Assembly: GCF_024218775.1 (NCBI RefSeq)
Contig: NZ_CP100404.1
Location: 186,001-250,000, forward strand
Length of the DNA stretch: 64,000 bases
Reading direction: 5' to 3'
Source: Haloarcula marina
Lineage (GTDB): Archaea; Halobacteriota; Halobacteria; Halobacteriales; Haloarculaceae
The notes beneath the pieces were generated by a model, which ran no database searches, had not been told where the DNA came from, and worked only from the letters and a program-made list of their open reading frames with translations. Below, one piece after another: positions 44,860 through 53,523 of this stretch (its first letter is position 1; every line of letters starts with the position of its first letter). A program made the translations under genes and the position numbers.

Positions 44860-45318
44860 TTACTCCTCCGCGTCGCCGACCGGGAACTGTTCGTGTTCCC
44901 GGACGGTGTTCAACACGATGGAGGTCGACGCCGTCCGAACGTCGGGGTCGGTCAGGATGTCCTTGATACGCGCGTTCATCTCGTTCGTATCGCGGAACTT
45001 TCCGACGGCGATGATGTCGTGGCTCCCCGTCACCTCGTAGACGGCGACCATGTTCTGCTGGTCGCTGAGACGCTCGGTCACGTCCACGAGGCCGCCTCCC
45101 TCGACCGAGAGTTGGAAGACGGCGGTGACGTCGTATCCCAACTCCGCGTAGTCGATGCGGGGCGTGTACTCCTGGATGATTCCGGCCTCGGCCAGTTGGT
45201 CCATCCGCCGGGACACCGTCGTCGCGGCGACGCCGGTTTCGGCGGCGATATCACGGGCGCTCGCCCGGCCATCCCGGAGCAACGCGTTCACGACCTGCTT
45301 GTCTATCTCGTCGACCAT
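44860..45318 (-). CDS. Lrp/AsnC-family transcriptional regulator
   Basis: 152 residues from MVDEIDKQVVNALLRDGRASARDIAAETGVAATTVSRRMDQL, an AsnC-type winged helix, then a RAM ligand domain (VTAVFQLSV..., EVTGSHDIIAVGKFRD). It starts 11 bases after the glnK stop on the same strand, so it is likely the third gene of an amtB-glnK-lrp transcript and would respond to amino acids or nitrogen state. It is the nearest candidate to bind the palindromes found in this region. Inferred. Confidence 0.88.
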   Translation of the reverse strand: MVDEIDKQVVNALLRDGRASARDIAAETGVAATTVSRRMDQLAEAGIIQEYTPRIDYAELGYDVTAVFQLSVEGGGLVDVTERLSDQQNMVAVYEVTGSHDIIAVGKFRDTNEMNARIKDILTDPDVRTASTSIVLNTVREHEQFPVGDAEE

Positions 45319-45329
45319 CGGCGGGCCGC

Positions 45330-45686
45330 TCAGACGGCCTCTGGTCCTCGCTTGCCGGTGCGGACCTGGTAGGCGTCATCGACCGGCAGGACGAATATCT
45401 TGCCGTCGCCCTTCTCGCCGGTGTGGGCGCCTTCCGCGATGGCTTCGACCACGTCGTCGGCGGGGATGTCCGCGACGACTGTCTCGACTTTGACCTTCTG
45501 GTGGAGGTCGACGACGTACTCTTCACCGCGCCACTGGCCCTTCTTCGCGGGCTGTGAGCCACGGCCCGAGACGTTGGTGACTGTCAGCGAGGGCGCGCCG
45601 ACTTCCGCCAGCGCCTGCTTCACGTCTCCGAGTTTATCTGGGCGAACCATTGCCACGACCATCTTGATGTCAGTGTCTTCAGTCAT
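45330..45686 (-). CDS. glnK: PII signalling protein GlnK
   Basis: 118 residues of PII fold. It binds ATP/ADP and 2-oxoglutarate and plugs AmtB. B-loop [11 protein letters not shown] (about residues 87-97) is intact. In the T-loop, WRGEEYVVD stands where bacterial GlnB has the uridylylated Tyr of YRGAEY, so the Tyr51 equivalent is Trp and uridylylation at this site is excluded. It overlaps the amtB end by eight bases. N-terminal extension MTEDTD before the usual first strand. Confidence 0.95.
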   Translation of the reverse strand: MTEDTDIKMVVAMVRPDKLGDVKQALAEVGAPSLTVTNVSGRGSQPAKKGQWRGEEYVVDLHQKVKVETVVADIPADDVVEAIAEGAHTGEKGDGKIFVLPVDDAYQVRTGKRGPEAV

Positions 45687-46965
45687 CTTTGGAACCTCCG
45701 TCAGTACGGATGTTTTCGCTCGTCATACCACCGTCGGCGACAACGCTGTCGCCGAACTCGGGGTAGGTCTCGACGCCGTGTTCGCTGACGTCCAGCCCTT
45801 CCTGTTCGTGTTCGGGGGTGACCCGAGCCTGTCCCATCGCTTTCAGCACGCCCCAGACCGCGGCGGTCGCGATGACGGTCCACGCGCCGATTGCGACCAC
45901 ACCGATGACCTGTGCGACGAAGGCGTTAACGACGGAGTCGACGACGCCGGGTGCGGCGACGAAGGGGTACAGGAGCGTACCCAGCACGCCCGCGCTCCCG
46001 TGAACCGGGAAGACCGCACAGACGTCGTCGATTTTCAGCGTCTTCTCGACGAAGCCGAAGACGAGCGGGAGCTGGATGCCAGCGAGGCCGCCGACCACGA
46101 ACGCGCCCCACCACGAGGTGGTGTGCGGGATGGCGGTGATGCCGACGAGGCCAGCGAGCAGGCCGTTGGCGACGTACAGCGTGTCGACTTTGCCAGTGCG
46201 CATCCACGCGACGAGACCGGCGCCCATGGCACCGCAGGCCATCGCGATGGTCGTCGTCATGGCGACGCGCCCGAGTTGGTCACCGAGGAAGCCCTCGCCG
46301 ATGATGGCGGAGGTACCGACGTTGAAGCCGTACCAGCCGAATGCGAGGATGAGCGTCCCCAGCACGGCGAAGGTCAGCGAGTGACCGGGGATGACGTTGA
46401 CGCTGCCGTCCTCGTTGTACCGACCCATGCGCGGGCCGAGGACGTAGGCAGCCGTGAGACCGGCGATGCCGCCCATGCCGTGGACGATCATGCCGCCAGC
46501 GAAGTCAGTGAACCCGGCGCCGCCGAAGCTGATGTACGCGCCAGCCCACGTGATACCGGTGACGACCGGGTAGATGACGGCCGCCAGCAGGAACGTGTAG
46601 ATGACGTACGCACGGAGTTTCGCGCGACCGGCCACCGCCCCGGAGACGATGGTCGCGGCGGTCATCGCGAAGACGGCCCCGTAGAGCCAGTCGATCCAGC
46701 CCGTACCGCTCGTCATGAAGGCGGCCGAGAAGCCGCCACCCCCGACGAGCGAGGAGACGCCCGCCCCGATGAGGAAGAACACGGTCACCCCGACGGACCA
46801 CGTCAGGAGGTTCTTCGTCAGTTGGTTCGCGACGTTCTTCGAGCGCACCTGCCCCGCTTCGAGCATCGCGAAGCCAGCGTGCATGAAGAAGATGAGGAAC
46901 GATACGACCAGTACCCAGGTGTAGTTGAGCGCGTCCGCGCTAACTTGGAGTGGTGCTAATACCAT
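45679..46965 (-). CDS. amtB: Ammonium transporter Amt
   Basis: 428 residues, eleven transmembrane segments. The pore histidines are in [13 protein letters not shown] and [14 protein letters not shown]; the signature DFAGGMIVH is complete. A hydrophilic C-terminal tail (about residues 385-428) interacts with GlnK in homologues. First gene of the amtB-glnK-lrp unit. The start lies 27 bases from the edge of a candidate palindrome and a GATAAAG TATA-like sequence (about 47009-47015). Confidence 0.95.
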   Translation of the reverse strand: MVLAPLQVSADALNYTWVLVVSFLIFFMHAGFAMLEAGQVRSKNVANQLTKNLLTWSVGVTVFFLIGAGVSSLVGGGGFSAAFMTSGTGWIDWLYGAVFAMTAATIVSGAVAGRAKLRAYVIYTFLLAAVIYPVVTGITWAGAYISFGGAGFTDFAGGMIVHGMGGIAGLTAAYVLGPRMGRYNEDGSVNVIPGHSLTFAVLGTLILAFGWYGFNVGTSAIIGEGFLGDQLGRVAMTTTIAMACGAMGAGLVAWMRTGKVDTLYVANGLLAGLVGITAIPHTTSWWGAFVVGGLAGIQLPLVFGFVEKTLKIDDVCAVFPVHGSAGVLGTLLYPFVAAPGVVDSVVNAFVAQVIGVVAIGAWTVIATAAVWGVLKAMGQARVTPEHEQEGLDVSEHGVETYPEFGDSVVADGGMTSENIRTDGGSKDD

Positions 46966-46991
46966 GATTTGTGTTGTGTTGAGTTTCTATC

Positions 46992-47007
46992 GCGGTTGAA
47001 CGTCCAA
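46992..47007 (+). promoter_or_regulatory. Candidate nitrogen-regulon palindrome, amtB promoter
   Basis: GCGGTTGAACGTCCAA, right half perfect, 12 of 16. It lies between the TATA-like GATAAAG and the expected start of amtB transcription, a position that suits a repressor. Confidence 0.45.
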
Positions 47008-47114
47008 CTTTATCGGCGCGAGTGCCAAGTTCGTCAACCCGTTCACGGAGAAATCTCTGGCAACACCAGTACATAAGGATTTGCTTTATGAAATCTCATA
47101 TTGGGGGGAGTAAG

Positions 47115-47130
47115 GCAGACGAACGTCCAA
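47115..47130 (+). promoter_or_regulatory. Candidate nitrogen-regulon palindrome, amtB upstream (middle)
   Basis: GCAGACGAACGTCCAA, right half perfect, 13 of 16 positions. Confidence 0.5.
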
Positions 47131-47201
47131 ATTAGGGTATGATATTATGGATATAAGGTTGTTCTCCGTCCAGAAAGCATGTATGTGTGCGTTAGGATTT
47201 T

Positions 47202-47217
47202 GGACGAACGTCAACCG
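47202..47217 (+). promoter_or_regulatory. Candidate nitrogen-regulon palindrome, best copy
   Basis: TTGGACGAACGTCAAC, 14 of 16 positions of the proposed site. It is 202 bases before the transducer ATG and 237 bases before amtB on the other strand. Confidence 0.5.
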
Positions 47218-47418
47218 GAATTTCGGCCCGAACGGCCGATTCGGGCCGTTTCGGCTTGCGCGCGCCCCGGGTGGCGGTTGTTGCCAACGGCGTCAGTATT
47301 AACACACCCTGTATTTTTGTATAAAATAGAAAATGAGTCGTATACGGACGATTCTGTTGGTTATTCTGGGATATTTATACGTCATTGTGTTAGTAAACAG
47401 CGATAAAAATACACAATC

Positions 47419-49011
47419 ATGAACCGAGAACAACGACAACAGTCGGAGCCAGCGGGCGGCGACCGAACCGTCGCCAACGCACAGGGCGCACTCGACGTGG
47501 TCCAGACGGCCGCCGAAACCGTCGACGGCGAACTCGCCGCCATCGACGACCGGGCCAGCGAACAGGCCGCCGACGCCGCGTGGGTCGTCGACGAGGTGTC
47601 GGCCCTCTCGGCCACCATCGAGGAGATAGCGGCGACGGCTACGGAGGTCAGTGAACAGAGCGACCGCGCGGCCGAACAGGCGAGCGACGGGCGCGCGGCC
47701 GCACAGGACGCGCTGGAGACGATGGACGACGTGCGCGCGGTCAGCCAGGAAGTCGCCGCGGAAGTCGACGCCCTGCGGGACCGCATCGACCGCATCGCCG
47801 ACGCGCTTGCGGGTATCGACCGCATCGCCGACCAGACGAACATGCTGGCACTGAACGCCTCTATCGAGGCCGCGCGGGCCGACACCGACGCCGGTGGGTT
47901 CGCCGTCGTCGCCGACGAGATAAAGCAACTCGCCGAGGAGTCCCAAGAACAGGCCGACGACATCGACGACGCTCTCGGCGCGGTCCGGCAGGCCACCGAC
48001 GACACCGTCGGGGAACTCGAACACGCGACGGAGGAAATCGACGCCGGGGCCGACCAAGTCGCCGACGCCATGGCGAGTCTCGACGCCGTGGCCGACACGG
48101 TCCAAGAGACGGCCGACGGCATCGCCTCCGTGTCGACGGCCACCGACGAACAGGCCAGTACCAGCGAGGCCGTCGCCCACCGGTGTGAGACGGTCGCAGA
48201 GCGGGCGCACGCCATCGAGGACGACCTCGCCTCGATTCGACACGCTCGGGACGAACAGACGGCGATGCTCGGCGAAATCGACGACGTGCTCTCGACGGCC
48301 GACGCCGACCGCCGCGCGAAACTGGCCGACGCGCCGACCCTCGAACTCGGTGTGCCGGGGCTGAACGACCTCTGTGGCGGCGGATTCGTCGTCGGCGGAC
48401 AGGCGGTCATCCGGTACGGCGAGGGCGCGTCGGTCGACGGCTTGCTCGCCCAGTTGACGGCGACCACCGTCGCCGCGGGTCGGGCCGTCTCGCTGACGGC
48501 GACGCCGACGCTCGACCGGTCGACGCTGTCGACCGCCTTCGAAGCCACCGACCTGTCGCTCACCGAGGCACTGGCAGAAGACCGCCTGTTCGTCCTCGAC
48601 ATGTTCGGGACGTGGAGCGACGAGTACAACGTCTTCGACCTCGGGCGGACGACGCTGGGCGCCGTCAACGAGACGACCGTCGCCCGGCGAGACGCGCCCC
48701 TGCTCGTCGTCGGGAACATCGAGGGCGAAATGGAGACGGTCGGCGAACAGGCGGCCCGCGAGGCCCGCTACGAGAACGACGACGGCGTCTTCGACGCCCG
48801 CGATACGGTCCTCAACGTCATCTCCGACACGGCGGTGCCCGAGACGCTGGCGGCGTTCTACGCGGGCGCGGCCGACCAGACCATCGAGACGTGGCAGACC
48901 GACGGCCAACAGTACCTCGAACTCCGCCAGTCTCCCATCGGGACGACCGGCAGTCGCCGCCGCGTCTCCACGACCCCGCGGCCGCCGTTCGTCCGCGTCG
49001 GGGGCCGCTGA
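47419..49011 (+). CDS. Soluble chemotaxis transducer fused to a RecA/KaiC-like domain
   Basis: 530 residues, no membrane segment. Residues about 20-300 form a long coiled coil with the signalling hairpin tip IDRIADQTNMLALNASIEAARAD (about 136-158), as in methyl-accepting transducers. From about 305 to 525 is an HTR-like RecA/KaiC-type domain: LELGVPGLNDLCGGGF, a P-loop replaced by YGEGASVDGLL (no Lys), a Walker-B-like LFVLDMFG and ETLAAFYAGAADQTIETW. It is likely a cytosolic receptor whose C-terminus senses or binds a ligand but does not hydrolyse ATP. The stop overlaps the kinase start. Confidence 0.85.
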   Translation: MNREQRQQSEPAGGDRTVANAQGALDVVQTAAETVDGELAAIDDRASEQAADAAWVVDEVSALSATIEEIAATATEVSEQSDRAAEQASDGRAAAQDALETMDDVRAVSQEVAAEVDALRDRIDRIADALAGIDRIADQTNMLALNASIEAARADTDAGGFAVVADEIKQLAEESQEQADDIDDALGAVRQATDDTVGELEHATEEIDAGADQVADAMASLDAVADTVQETADGIASVSTATDEQASTSEAVAHRCETVAERAHAIEDDLASIRHARDEQTAMLGEIDDVLSTADADRRAKLADAPTLELGVPGLNDLCGGGFVVGGQAVIRYGEGASVDGLLAQLTATTVAAGRAVSLTATPTLDRSTLSTAFEATDLSLTEALAEDRLFVLDMFGTWSDEYNVFDLGRTTLGAVNETTVARRDAPLLVVGNIEGEMETVGEQAAREARYENDDGVFDARDTVLNVISDTAVPETLAAFYAGAADQTIETWQTDGQQYLELRQSPIGTTGSRRRVSTTPRPPFVRVGGR

Positions 49012-50336
49012 TGTTCGGGGTCGACGAGTCGGGACGGGTCACGTTCGTGACCGAGGCGTTCGCGTCGCGCCTCGGGACGACGCGCGAGGCGCTCGCTGGC
49101 CGGTCGCTGACCGACCTCGTGGTCGGTGACGGCGAGGCGGTACAGGCCACACTCGCGGCCGTGGCCGACGCCGACGCCGGGGCGACACGGCGCTGTCGCG
49201 TCTCGTTCGACCCCGAGACGGCCGCACCGGCTACCGTCGAATTCACCGCGACCGACGGCGGGGTCGTCGGCACCCTCTGTCAGCGGACCGCCCCGACAGA
49301 CGAGTTCCATCACCTGTTCGCGCAGAGCCACGACGCCATCGTGGCCTTCGAGATGGTCAACAAAGTCCCCGTCGTGCGCCGGGTCAACGACGCGTTCATC
49401 GAGACGTTCGGCTACGCCGAGGGCGAAATCGTCGGCGAGTCGCTCAACGACTACATCGTTCCTGACGGGCGCGTGAGCGAGGCCACCGACTACGACCAGC
49501 GGACCGCCGCCGGGAAGGTGAACCACGCTATCGTGGCGCGAAAGACCGTCGACGGCCGCCGCGAGTTCCTGTATCGCGGCCTCCCCTACGAGACGGACGC
49601 GGGCCGCCGGTACGGCTTTGCCATCTACACCGACGTGACCGACGACCGCCGCCGCCAGCGGCGGCTCCGCGTCCTCCACCGGGTCCTGCGCCACAACCTC
49701 GGTAACGACCTCTCGGTCGTCTTCGGCATGGCCGAGTACCTCCAGCAGAACGTGACGAGACCGGAACTCCAGACCGCGGCGGTGCGGATACTCGACGCCG
49801 CCGAACGCCTCGACGACGTGAGCGAACAGGCCCGGGAGGTGGAGGCCGCTCTCGATACGGTCACCGAACGGTCCGTCGACGCGGCGGCGCTCGCCTGTTC
49901 GGTCGCCGACGACTATCGCCACCGGACGCCGCTTCAGACGATGGTGCCGGAGACAGCGCCCGTCTCGGGCGGGTTCAATCTCGTGGGCGCGCTGGAGAAC
50001 CTCGTGGAGAACGCCGTCGAACACACGCCCGACGGCACGCCGGTCCGACTCACGGTCGACGCTGGCGAGGAGGACACGCTCATTCGCGTGGCCGACGACG
50101 GCGACGGGATTCCGGCTATCGAACGCGCACCCATCTTCGAGGACGCCGACATCACGACGCTCCAGCACGGAACGGGTCTCGGCCTCTGGTTCGCCCGCTG
50201 GGTCGCGGAGGCGGCGGGCGGTGACCTCCGCTACGACCGAACCGACGGCTGGACCGTCGTCACGCTCCGGTTACCGAGCGCTGAAACCTGCGATTTTAAC
50301 GTTTCCGACCGGTGTCATTCGCCGCCCGGTCGGTAG
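49011..50336 (+). CDS. PAS-domain sensor histidine kinase
   Basis: 441 residues from ATG 49011, overlapping the transducer stop by one base (TGATG). PAS-like segments about 1-90 (FVTEAFASRLGTTREALAG) and 95-220 (RRVNDAFIETFGYAEGEIVGES), then H-box VLHRVLRHNLGNDLSVVFGM (His in RHNLGND), N-box NLVENAVEHTPDG, G1 DDGDGIPA and G2 GTGLGLWFARWVAEA. No receiver or membrane part. Close coupling suggests it works with the transducer; partner response regulator unknown. Convergent with hemB. Confidence 0.9.
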   Translation: MFGVDESGRVTFVTEAFASRLGTTREALAGRSLTDLVVGDGEAVQATLAAVADADAGATRRCRVSFDPETAAPATVEFTATDGGVVGTLCQRTAPTDEFHHLFAQSHDAIVAFEMVNKVPVVRRVNDAFIETFGYAEGEIVGESLNDYIVPDGRVSEATDYDQRTAAGKVNHAIVARKTVDGRREFLYRGLPYETDAGRRYGFAIYTDVTDDRRRQRRLRVLHRVLRHNLGNDLSVVFGMAEYLQQNVTRPELQTAAVRILDAAERLDDVSEQAREVEAALDTVTERSVDAAALACSVADDYRHRTPLQTMVPETAPVSGGFNLVGALENLVENAVEHTPDGTPVRLTVDAGEEDTLIRVADDGDGIPAIERAPIFEDADITTLQHGTGLGLWFARWVAEAAGGDLRYDRTDGWTVVTLRLPSAETCDFNVSDRCHSPPGR

Positions 50337-50340
50337 CGTC

Positions 50341-51321
50341 TCAGAGGCGATTCGCGATATCTTCGGCGAAGTAGGTGAGAATCAGGTCCGCTCCGGCCCG
50401 CTTGATGGACAGGAGCGACTCGTAGGCGACTTCCTCCAGCGACAGCCACCCCTTCTCGGCGGCGGCGTGGAGCATCGCGTACTCGCCGGAGACGTTGTAC
50501 GCCGCGACGGGGTGGTCGTGGTCCTCGCGGACCCGCCGGACGATGTCGAGGTACGGGAGCGCGGGCTTGACCATCAGCACGTCCGCGCCCTGTTCCACGT
50601 CGAGGGCGACTTCCCGGCGCGCTTCGCGCGCGTTCGCGGGGTCCATCTGGTAGTGCCGTCGGTCGCCGAAGGCGGGCGCGCCGTCGGCGGCGTCCCGGAA
50701 CGGGCCGTAGAAGGCCGACTCGAACTTCGCGGCGTAGCTCATGATGGGGACTTCGGTATGGCCGTCGTCGTCCAGCGACTCACGGATTGCCCCGACCATG
50801 CCGTCCATCATGCCGGAGGGCGCGACCATGTCCGCGCCCGCGCGGGCGTGACTGACGGCGATTTGCCCCAGCAAGTCCAGCGTCTCGTCGTTGCGGACGG
50901 TGAGGTCGGGGTCTGATTCGGCAGTCGCCTCCAAGAGACCACAGTGCCCGTGGTCGGTGTACTCACAGAGACAGACGTCCGTAATGACGTAGGCGTCCGT
51001 CTCCTCGGTGATGCGCCGGACCCCCTCTTGGACGACGCCGTCGTCGGCCCACGCCCGGGTGCCGCGTTCGTCCTTGGATTCGGGGATGCCGAACACCATC
51101 ACGGCCTCGACGCCCGTCTCGCGGATTTCCTCGACGCGGGCGGCGCTCTCCTCGACGGGGACCCGTTCGTGACCCGGCATCGTCTCGATGGGCACTCGCT
51201 CGTCGGTCGTGGCGTCGACGAAGACGGGGGCGATGAGGTCCGACGCCGAGAGGTCCGTCTCCCGAACCAGCGGTCTGACCCCGTCGGTCCGAAGCCGTCG
51301 GGGACGACGTGTCATATCCAT
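50341..51321 (-). CDS. hemB: Porphobilinogen synthase (ALA dehydratase)
   Basis: 326 residues from MDMTRRPRRLRTDGVRPLVRE (MTRR at 51315 is an alternative). Joins two 5-aminolevulinates to porphobilinogen. Metal-site cysteines VCLCEYTDHGHCGLL, active lysines in SYAAKFESAFYGPFRDA and LMVKPALPYLD, and YNVSGEY are all present, of normal length. It follows from hemL in the same pathway. The long open frame upstream to 52803 is a shadow of larE and spacer sequence. Confidence 0.95.
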   Translation of the reverse strand: MDMTRRPRRLRTDGVRPLVRETDLSASDLIAPVFVDATTDERVPIETMPGHERVPVEESAARVEEIRETGVEAVMVFGIPESKDERGTRAWADDGVVQEGVRRITEETDAYVITDVCLCEYTDHGHCGLLEATAESDPDLTVRNDETLDLLGQIAVSHARAGADMVAPSGMMDGMVGAIRESLDDDGHTEVPIMSYAAKFESAFYGPFRDAADGAPAFGDRRHYQMDPANAREARREVALDVEQGADVLMVKPALPYLDIVRRVREDHDHPVAAYNVSGEYAMLHAAAEKGWLSLEEVAYESLLSIKRAGADLILTYFAEDIANRL

Positions 51322-51362
51322 ACGGCCACGTCGGTCCCTCGGAGCCATGAACCCACCGCTCG

Positions 51363-51917
51363 CTACAGCGCGTCGGCGATAGCCCGCTTCGACCGCGCTA
51401 AGAGGACGCCGATGCCGGGGCTGGCGACGAGCAGGTTCAGCAGGTCGCCGACTATCGGGACGGCGCTGACGCCGCCGAGGACGACGGTCCCCGCCAGCAG
51501 GGAGAGCCACCGATTCTCGACGTTTCCGGCGTCGGTCAGCGCCCGTCCGAGGACGTACGCGCCGATTGGCGTCCCCACCATAGCGATGGCTGCTAGGACG
51601 AGCAGTCCCGGGATGGTGATGAGGAGGCCGATAAGCGTCAGTCCCACCAGAAACAGGCCGACGAGGACGAGTACGTAGCCGAACGTGCCGAGGGCGACGG
51701 CGACGGGAAGGTCCGTCGCCGCCTCGTCGGCGACGCTCTCGACCCACCGCGGGGCGATAGCGAGGACGAGCACACCGAGGACGAAACTGAATCCGAAGGC
51801 GGCGATGAACTGTGCTCCCGGGGATAACTGCGGCGAAGAGGACTGTGCGGCGGCGACGCCGGGAAGCGTTCCCAGCGCCAGTACAGCAGTCGCTACCGCG
51901 GGGCGAGTGGAGGGCAT
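51363..51917 (-). CDS. Predicted membrane protein with signal-like N-terminus
   Basis: 184 residues. A hydrophobic start with GVAAAQSSS (about residues 19-27) suggests a signal peptide; then five or so transmembrane segments (FSFVLGVLVLAIAP, LGTFGYVLVLVGLFLVGLTLIGLLITIPGLLVLAAIAMV and others). No family recognised with certainty. Lies between hemB and larE. Confidence 0.65.
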   Translation of the reverse strand: MPSTRPAVATAVLALGTLPGVAAAQSSSPQLSPGAQFIAAFGFSFVLGVLVLAIAPRWVESVADEAATDLPVAVALGTFGYVLVLVGLFLVGLTLIGLLITIPGLLVLAAIAMVGTPIGAYVLGRALTDAGNVENRWLSLLAGTVVLGGVSAVPIVGDLLNLLVASPGIGVLLARSKRAIADAL

Positions 51918-52029
51918 CGTCGGCGGTTACCGAGCCAGCATGAAAAGCGTACGCACGCCCTGTCACGGACTCACACACTGACGCACCGGACGCGAAGCCG
52001 TTTTTGCCGTCCAACGAGAAGTCCCGTTC

Positions 52030-52899
52030 ATGTCTGCTGTCGCGGAGAAGATGGCCGCCGCTCGGGAGGACCTCGCGTCGCGAGACAGCGTGGTGGTCGC
52101 GTTCTCCGGTGGCGTCGATTCGAGCGTCGTCGCGGCGCTGGCCTACGACGCACTCGGAGACGACGCCGTCGCCTGTACCGCCAAGTCCGAGACACTGCCC
52201 GCCGATGAACTGCGAGACGCGACACGCGTCGCCGAGGAGATCGGCATCCGGCACGAAATCGTGGAGTTCTCCGAACTCGACAGCCAGCAGTTCGTCCAGA
52301 ACGACGACATGCGCTGTTACCACTGCCGGTCGATGCGCCTCGGCGCGATGTACGACCGCGCCCGCGAGTTGGGCATCGACGTGGTGTGTGACGGCACCAA
52401 CGCCTCCGACGTGGGCGAGGGCCACCGGCCCGGCCTCCGCGCCGTCGACGAACTGGACGCGTACTCGCCCCTGCTGGAGCAGGACATCGAGAAGGAGGAG
52501 GTCCGCGACATCGCCCGCGAGTACGACCTCTCGGTGGCCGACAAGCCCTCGATGGCCTGTCTCTCCTCGCGCATCCCGACGGGACTCGAAGTGACCGAGG
52601 AACGCCTCTCCCGCGTCGAGAAGGCCGAACGCCTCCTGCGGACGTGGGGCTTCGAGCAGTTCCGGGTCCGGGACCACGACGGCCTCGCACGCATCGAAGT
52701 CGGCGAGGCGGAACTGGAGACGGCCCTGGACCCCGACTTCGTGCGCGCGGCCCGCGACCACGTCGAGGACTGCGGGTTCGACCACGTGACGCTGGACCTC
52801 CACGGCTACCAGACCGGGAGCGTCAGTCCCGAGGGTGACGAGGAGAGCGAGGAGGACGTAGTGGCGAACGTCTTCGACGCCGATTACCCCACGAAGTAG
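52030..52899 (+). CDS. larE: LarE-type sulfur transferase of nickel-pincer cofactor synthesis
   Basis: 289 residues. PP-loop SGGVDSS (residues 26-32) for adenylation. Cysteines C96 and C99 (CYHC) together with C177 (ACLSSR) suggest the iron-sulfur-cluster type of LarE rather than the single sacrificial-cysteine type. LarE adds sulfur to pyridinium bis-carboxylate for the lactate racemase cofactor. No larA, larB or larC is present in the window, so the partner must be elsewhere. Ends with an acidic tail. Confidence 0.88.
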   Translation: MSAVAEKMAAAREDLASRDSVVVAFSGGVDSSVVAALAYDALGDDAVACTAKSETLPADELRDATRVAEEIGIRHEIVEFSELDSQQFVQNDDMRCYHCRSMRLGAMYDRARELGIDVVCDGTNASDVGEGHRPGLRAVDELDAYSPLLEQDIEKEEVRDIAREYDLSVADKPSMACLSSRIPTGLEVTEERLSRVEKAERLLRTWGFEQFRVRDHDGLARIEVGEAELETALDPDFVRAARDHVEDCGFDHVTLDLHGYQTGSVSPEGDEESEEDVVANVFDADYPTK

Positions 52900-52902
52900 T
52901 TC

Positions 52903-53523
52903 TCAGCCGTCTCGCCACGCCGTGTGGCCGTCTTCGAGTAGCTCCGTCGTTTCGCCCAGTCTGACCGCCGTCACCGCGCAGTTCGGGGGCGACCCGCTCG
53001 CCAGCGCCGCGGCGCGGTCGCGGTCGGTCAGCACCGAGCGAAGGGCCTTGAGGGGGCCGCCGTGGGTGACCACCAGCACCGTCTCCTCGGCCCCGACGGT
53101 CGCTCGGAGGTCGGCCCACGCCGACTCGACGCGTTCACAGAACGCGGTCACGCTCTCGCCGCCCTCCGGGTCGATGTCCAGCGACGAGACGCTCGTCGCC
53201 GGGTCGTGGTCGGGGTGACGCGCGAACAGTTCCTCGTCGAGAAAGCCCTGATAGACGCCGAACCCGCGCTCGCGCCACCCGCGGTCGAACGTCGGTTCCG
53301 GGAGGTCCCTCGCGCGTTCGCGGAGATAGGCCGCCGTCTCCCGGGTCCGGTAGAGGTCCGAGGCGACGACGCGGTCCACGTCGTACGCAGCAGAGAGCCA
53401 TTCCCCGAGCGCCCGCGCTTGCTCGCGGCCGCGGTCGGTGAGGCCCGTCGCGGCCCAGCCCTGTATCCGTCCCTCGCGGTTCCACGGCGTCTCGCCGTGT
53501 CGGGCGAGGAGGACGGTGGTCAT
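52903..53523 (-). CDS. Histidine phosphatase (phosphoglycerate mutase-like)
   Basis: 206 residues from MTTVLLARHGETPWNREGR; the RHGET catalytic motif (residues 8-12) and the second His in VVTHGGPLKAL (about 150-160) are present. RTRETAAYL completes the active site. Family members include phosphoglycerate mutases, cobalamin phosphatases and general sugar phosphatases; which one is unclear. The start overlaps the tatC stop by ATGA. Confidence 0.9.
   Translation of the reverse strand: MTTVLLARHGETPWNREGRIQGWAATGLTDRGREQARALGEWLSAAYDVDRVVASDLYRTRETAAYLRERARDLPEPTFDRGWRERGFGVYQGFLDEELFARHPDHDPATSVSSLDIDPEGGESVTAFCERVESAWADLRATVGAEETVLVVTHGGPLKALRSVLTDRDRAAALASGSPPNCAVTAVRLGETTELLEDGHTAWRDG

Larger units (their letters stand above)
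46966..47418. other. 453-base divergent control region amtB / transducer gene
   Basis: AT-rich. Three good copies of the candidate nitrogen palindrome (46992-47007, 47115-47130, 47202-47217) and a weaker one (47023-47038). A TATA box TATTTATAC (47372-47380) is placed to give a short leader before the transducer ATG 47419. A 75-codon frame starting at 47179 is not convincing. Confidence 0.6.

Noticed and set aside
47179-47406. 75-codon plus-strand frame in the amtB/transducer spacer
   Set aside because: It runs through a candidate operator and the transducer promoter, has atypical non-acidic composition and no ribosome site.
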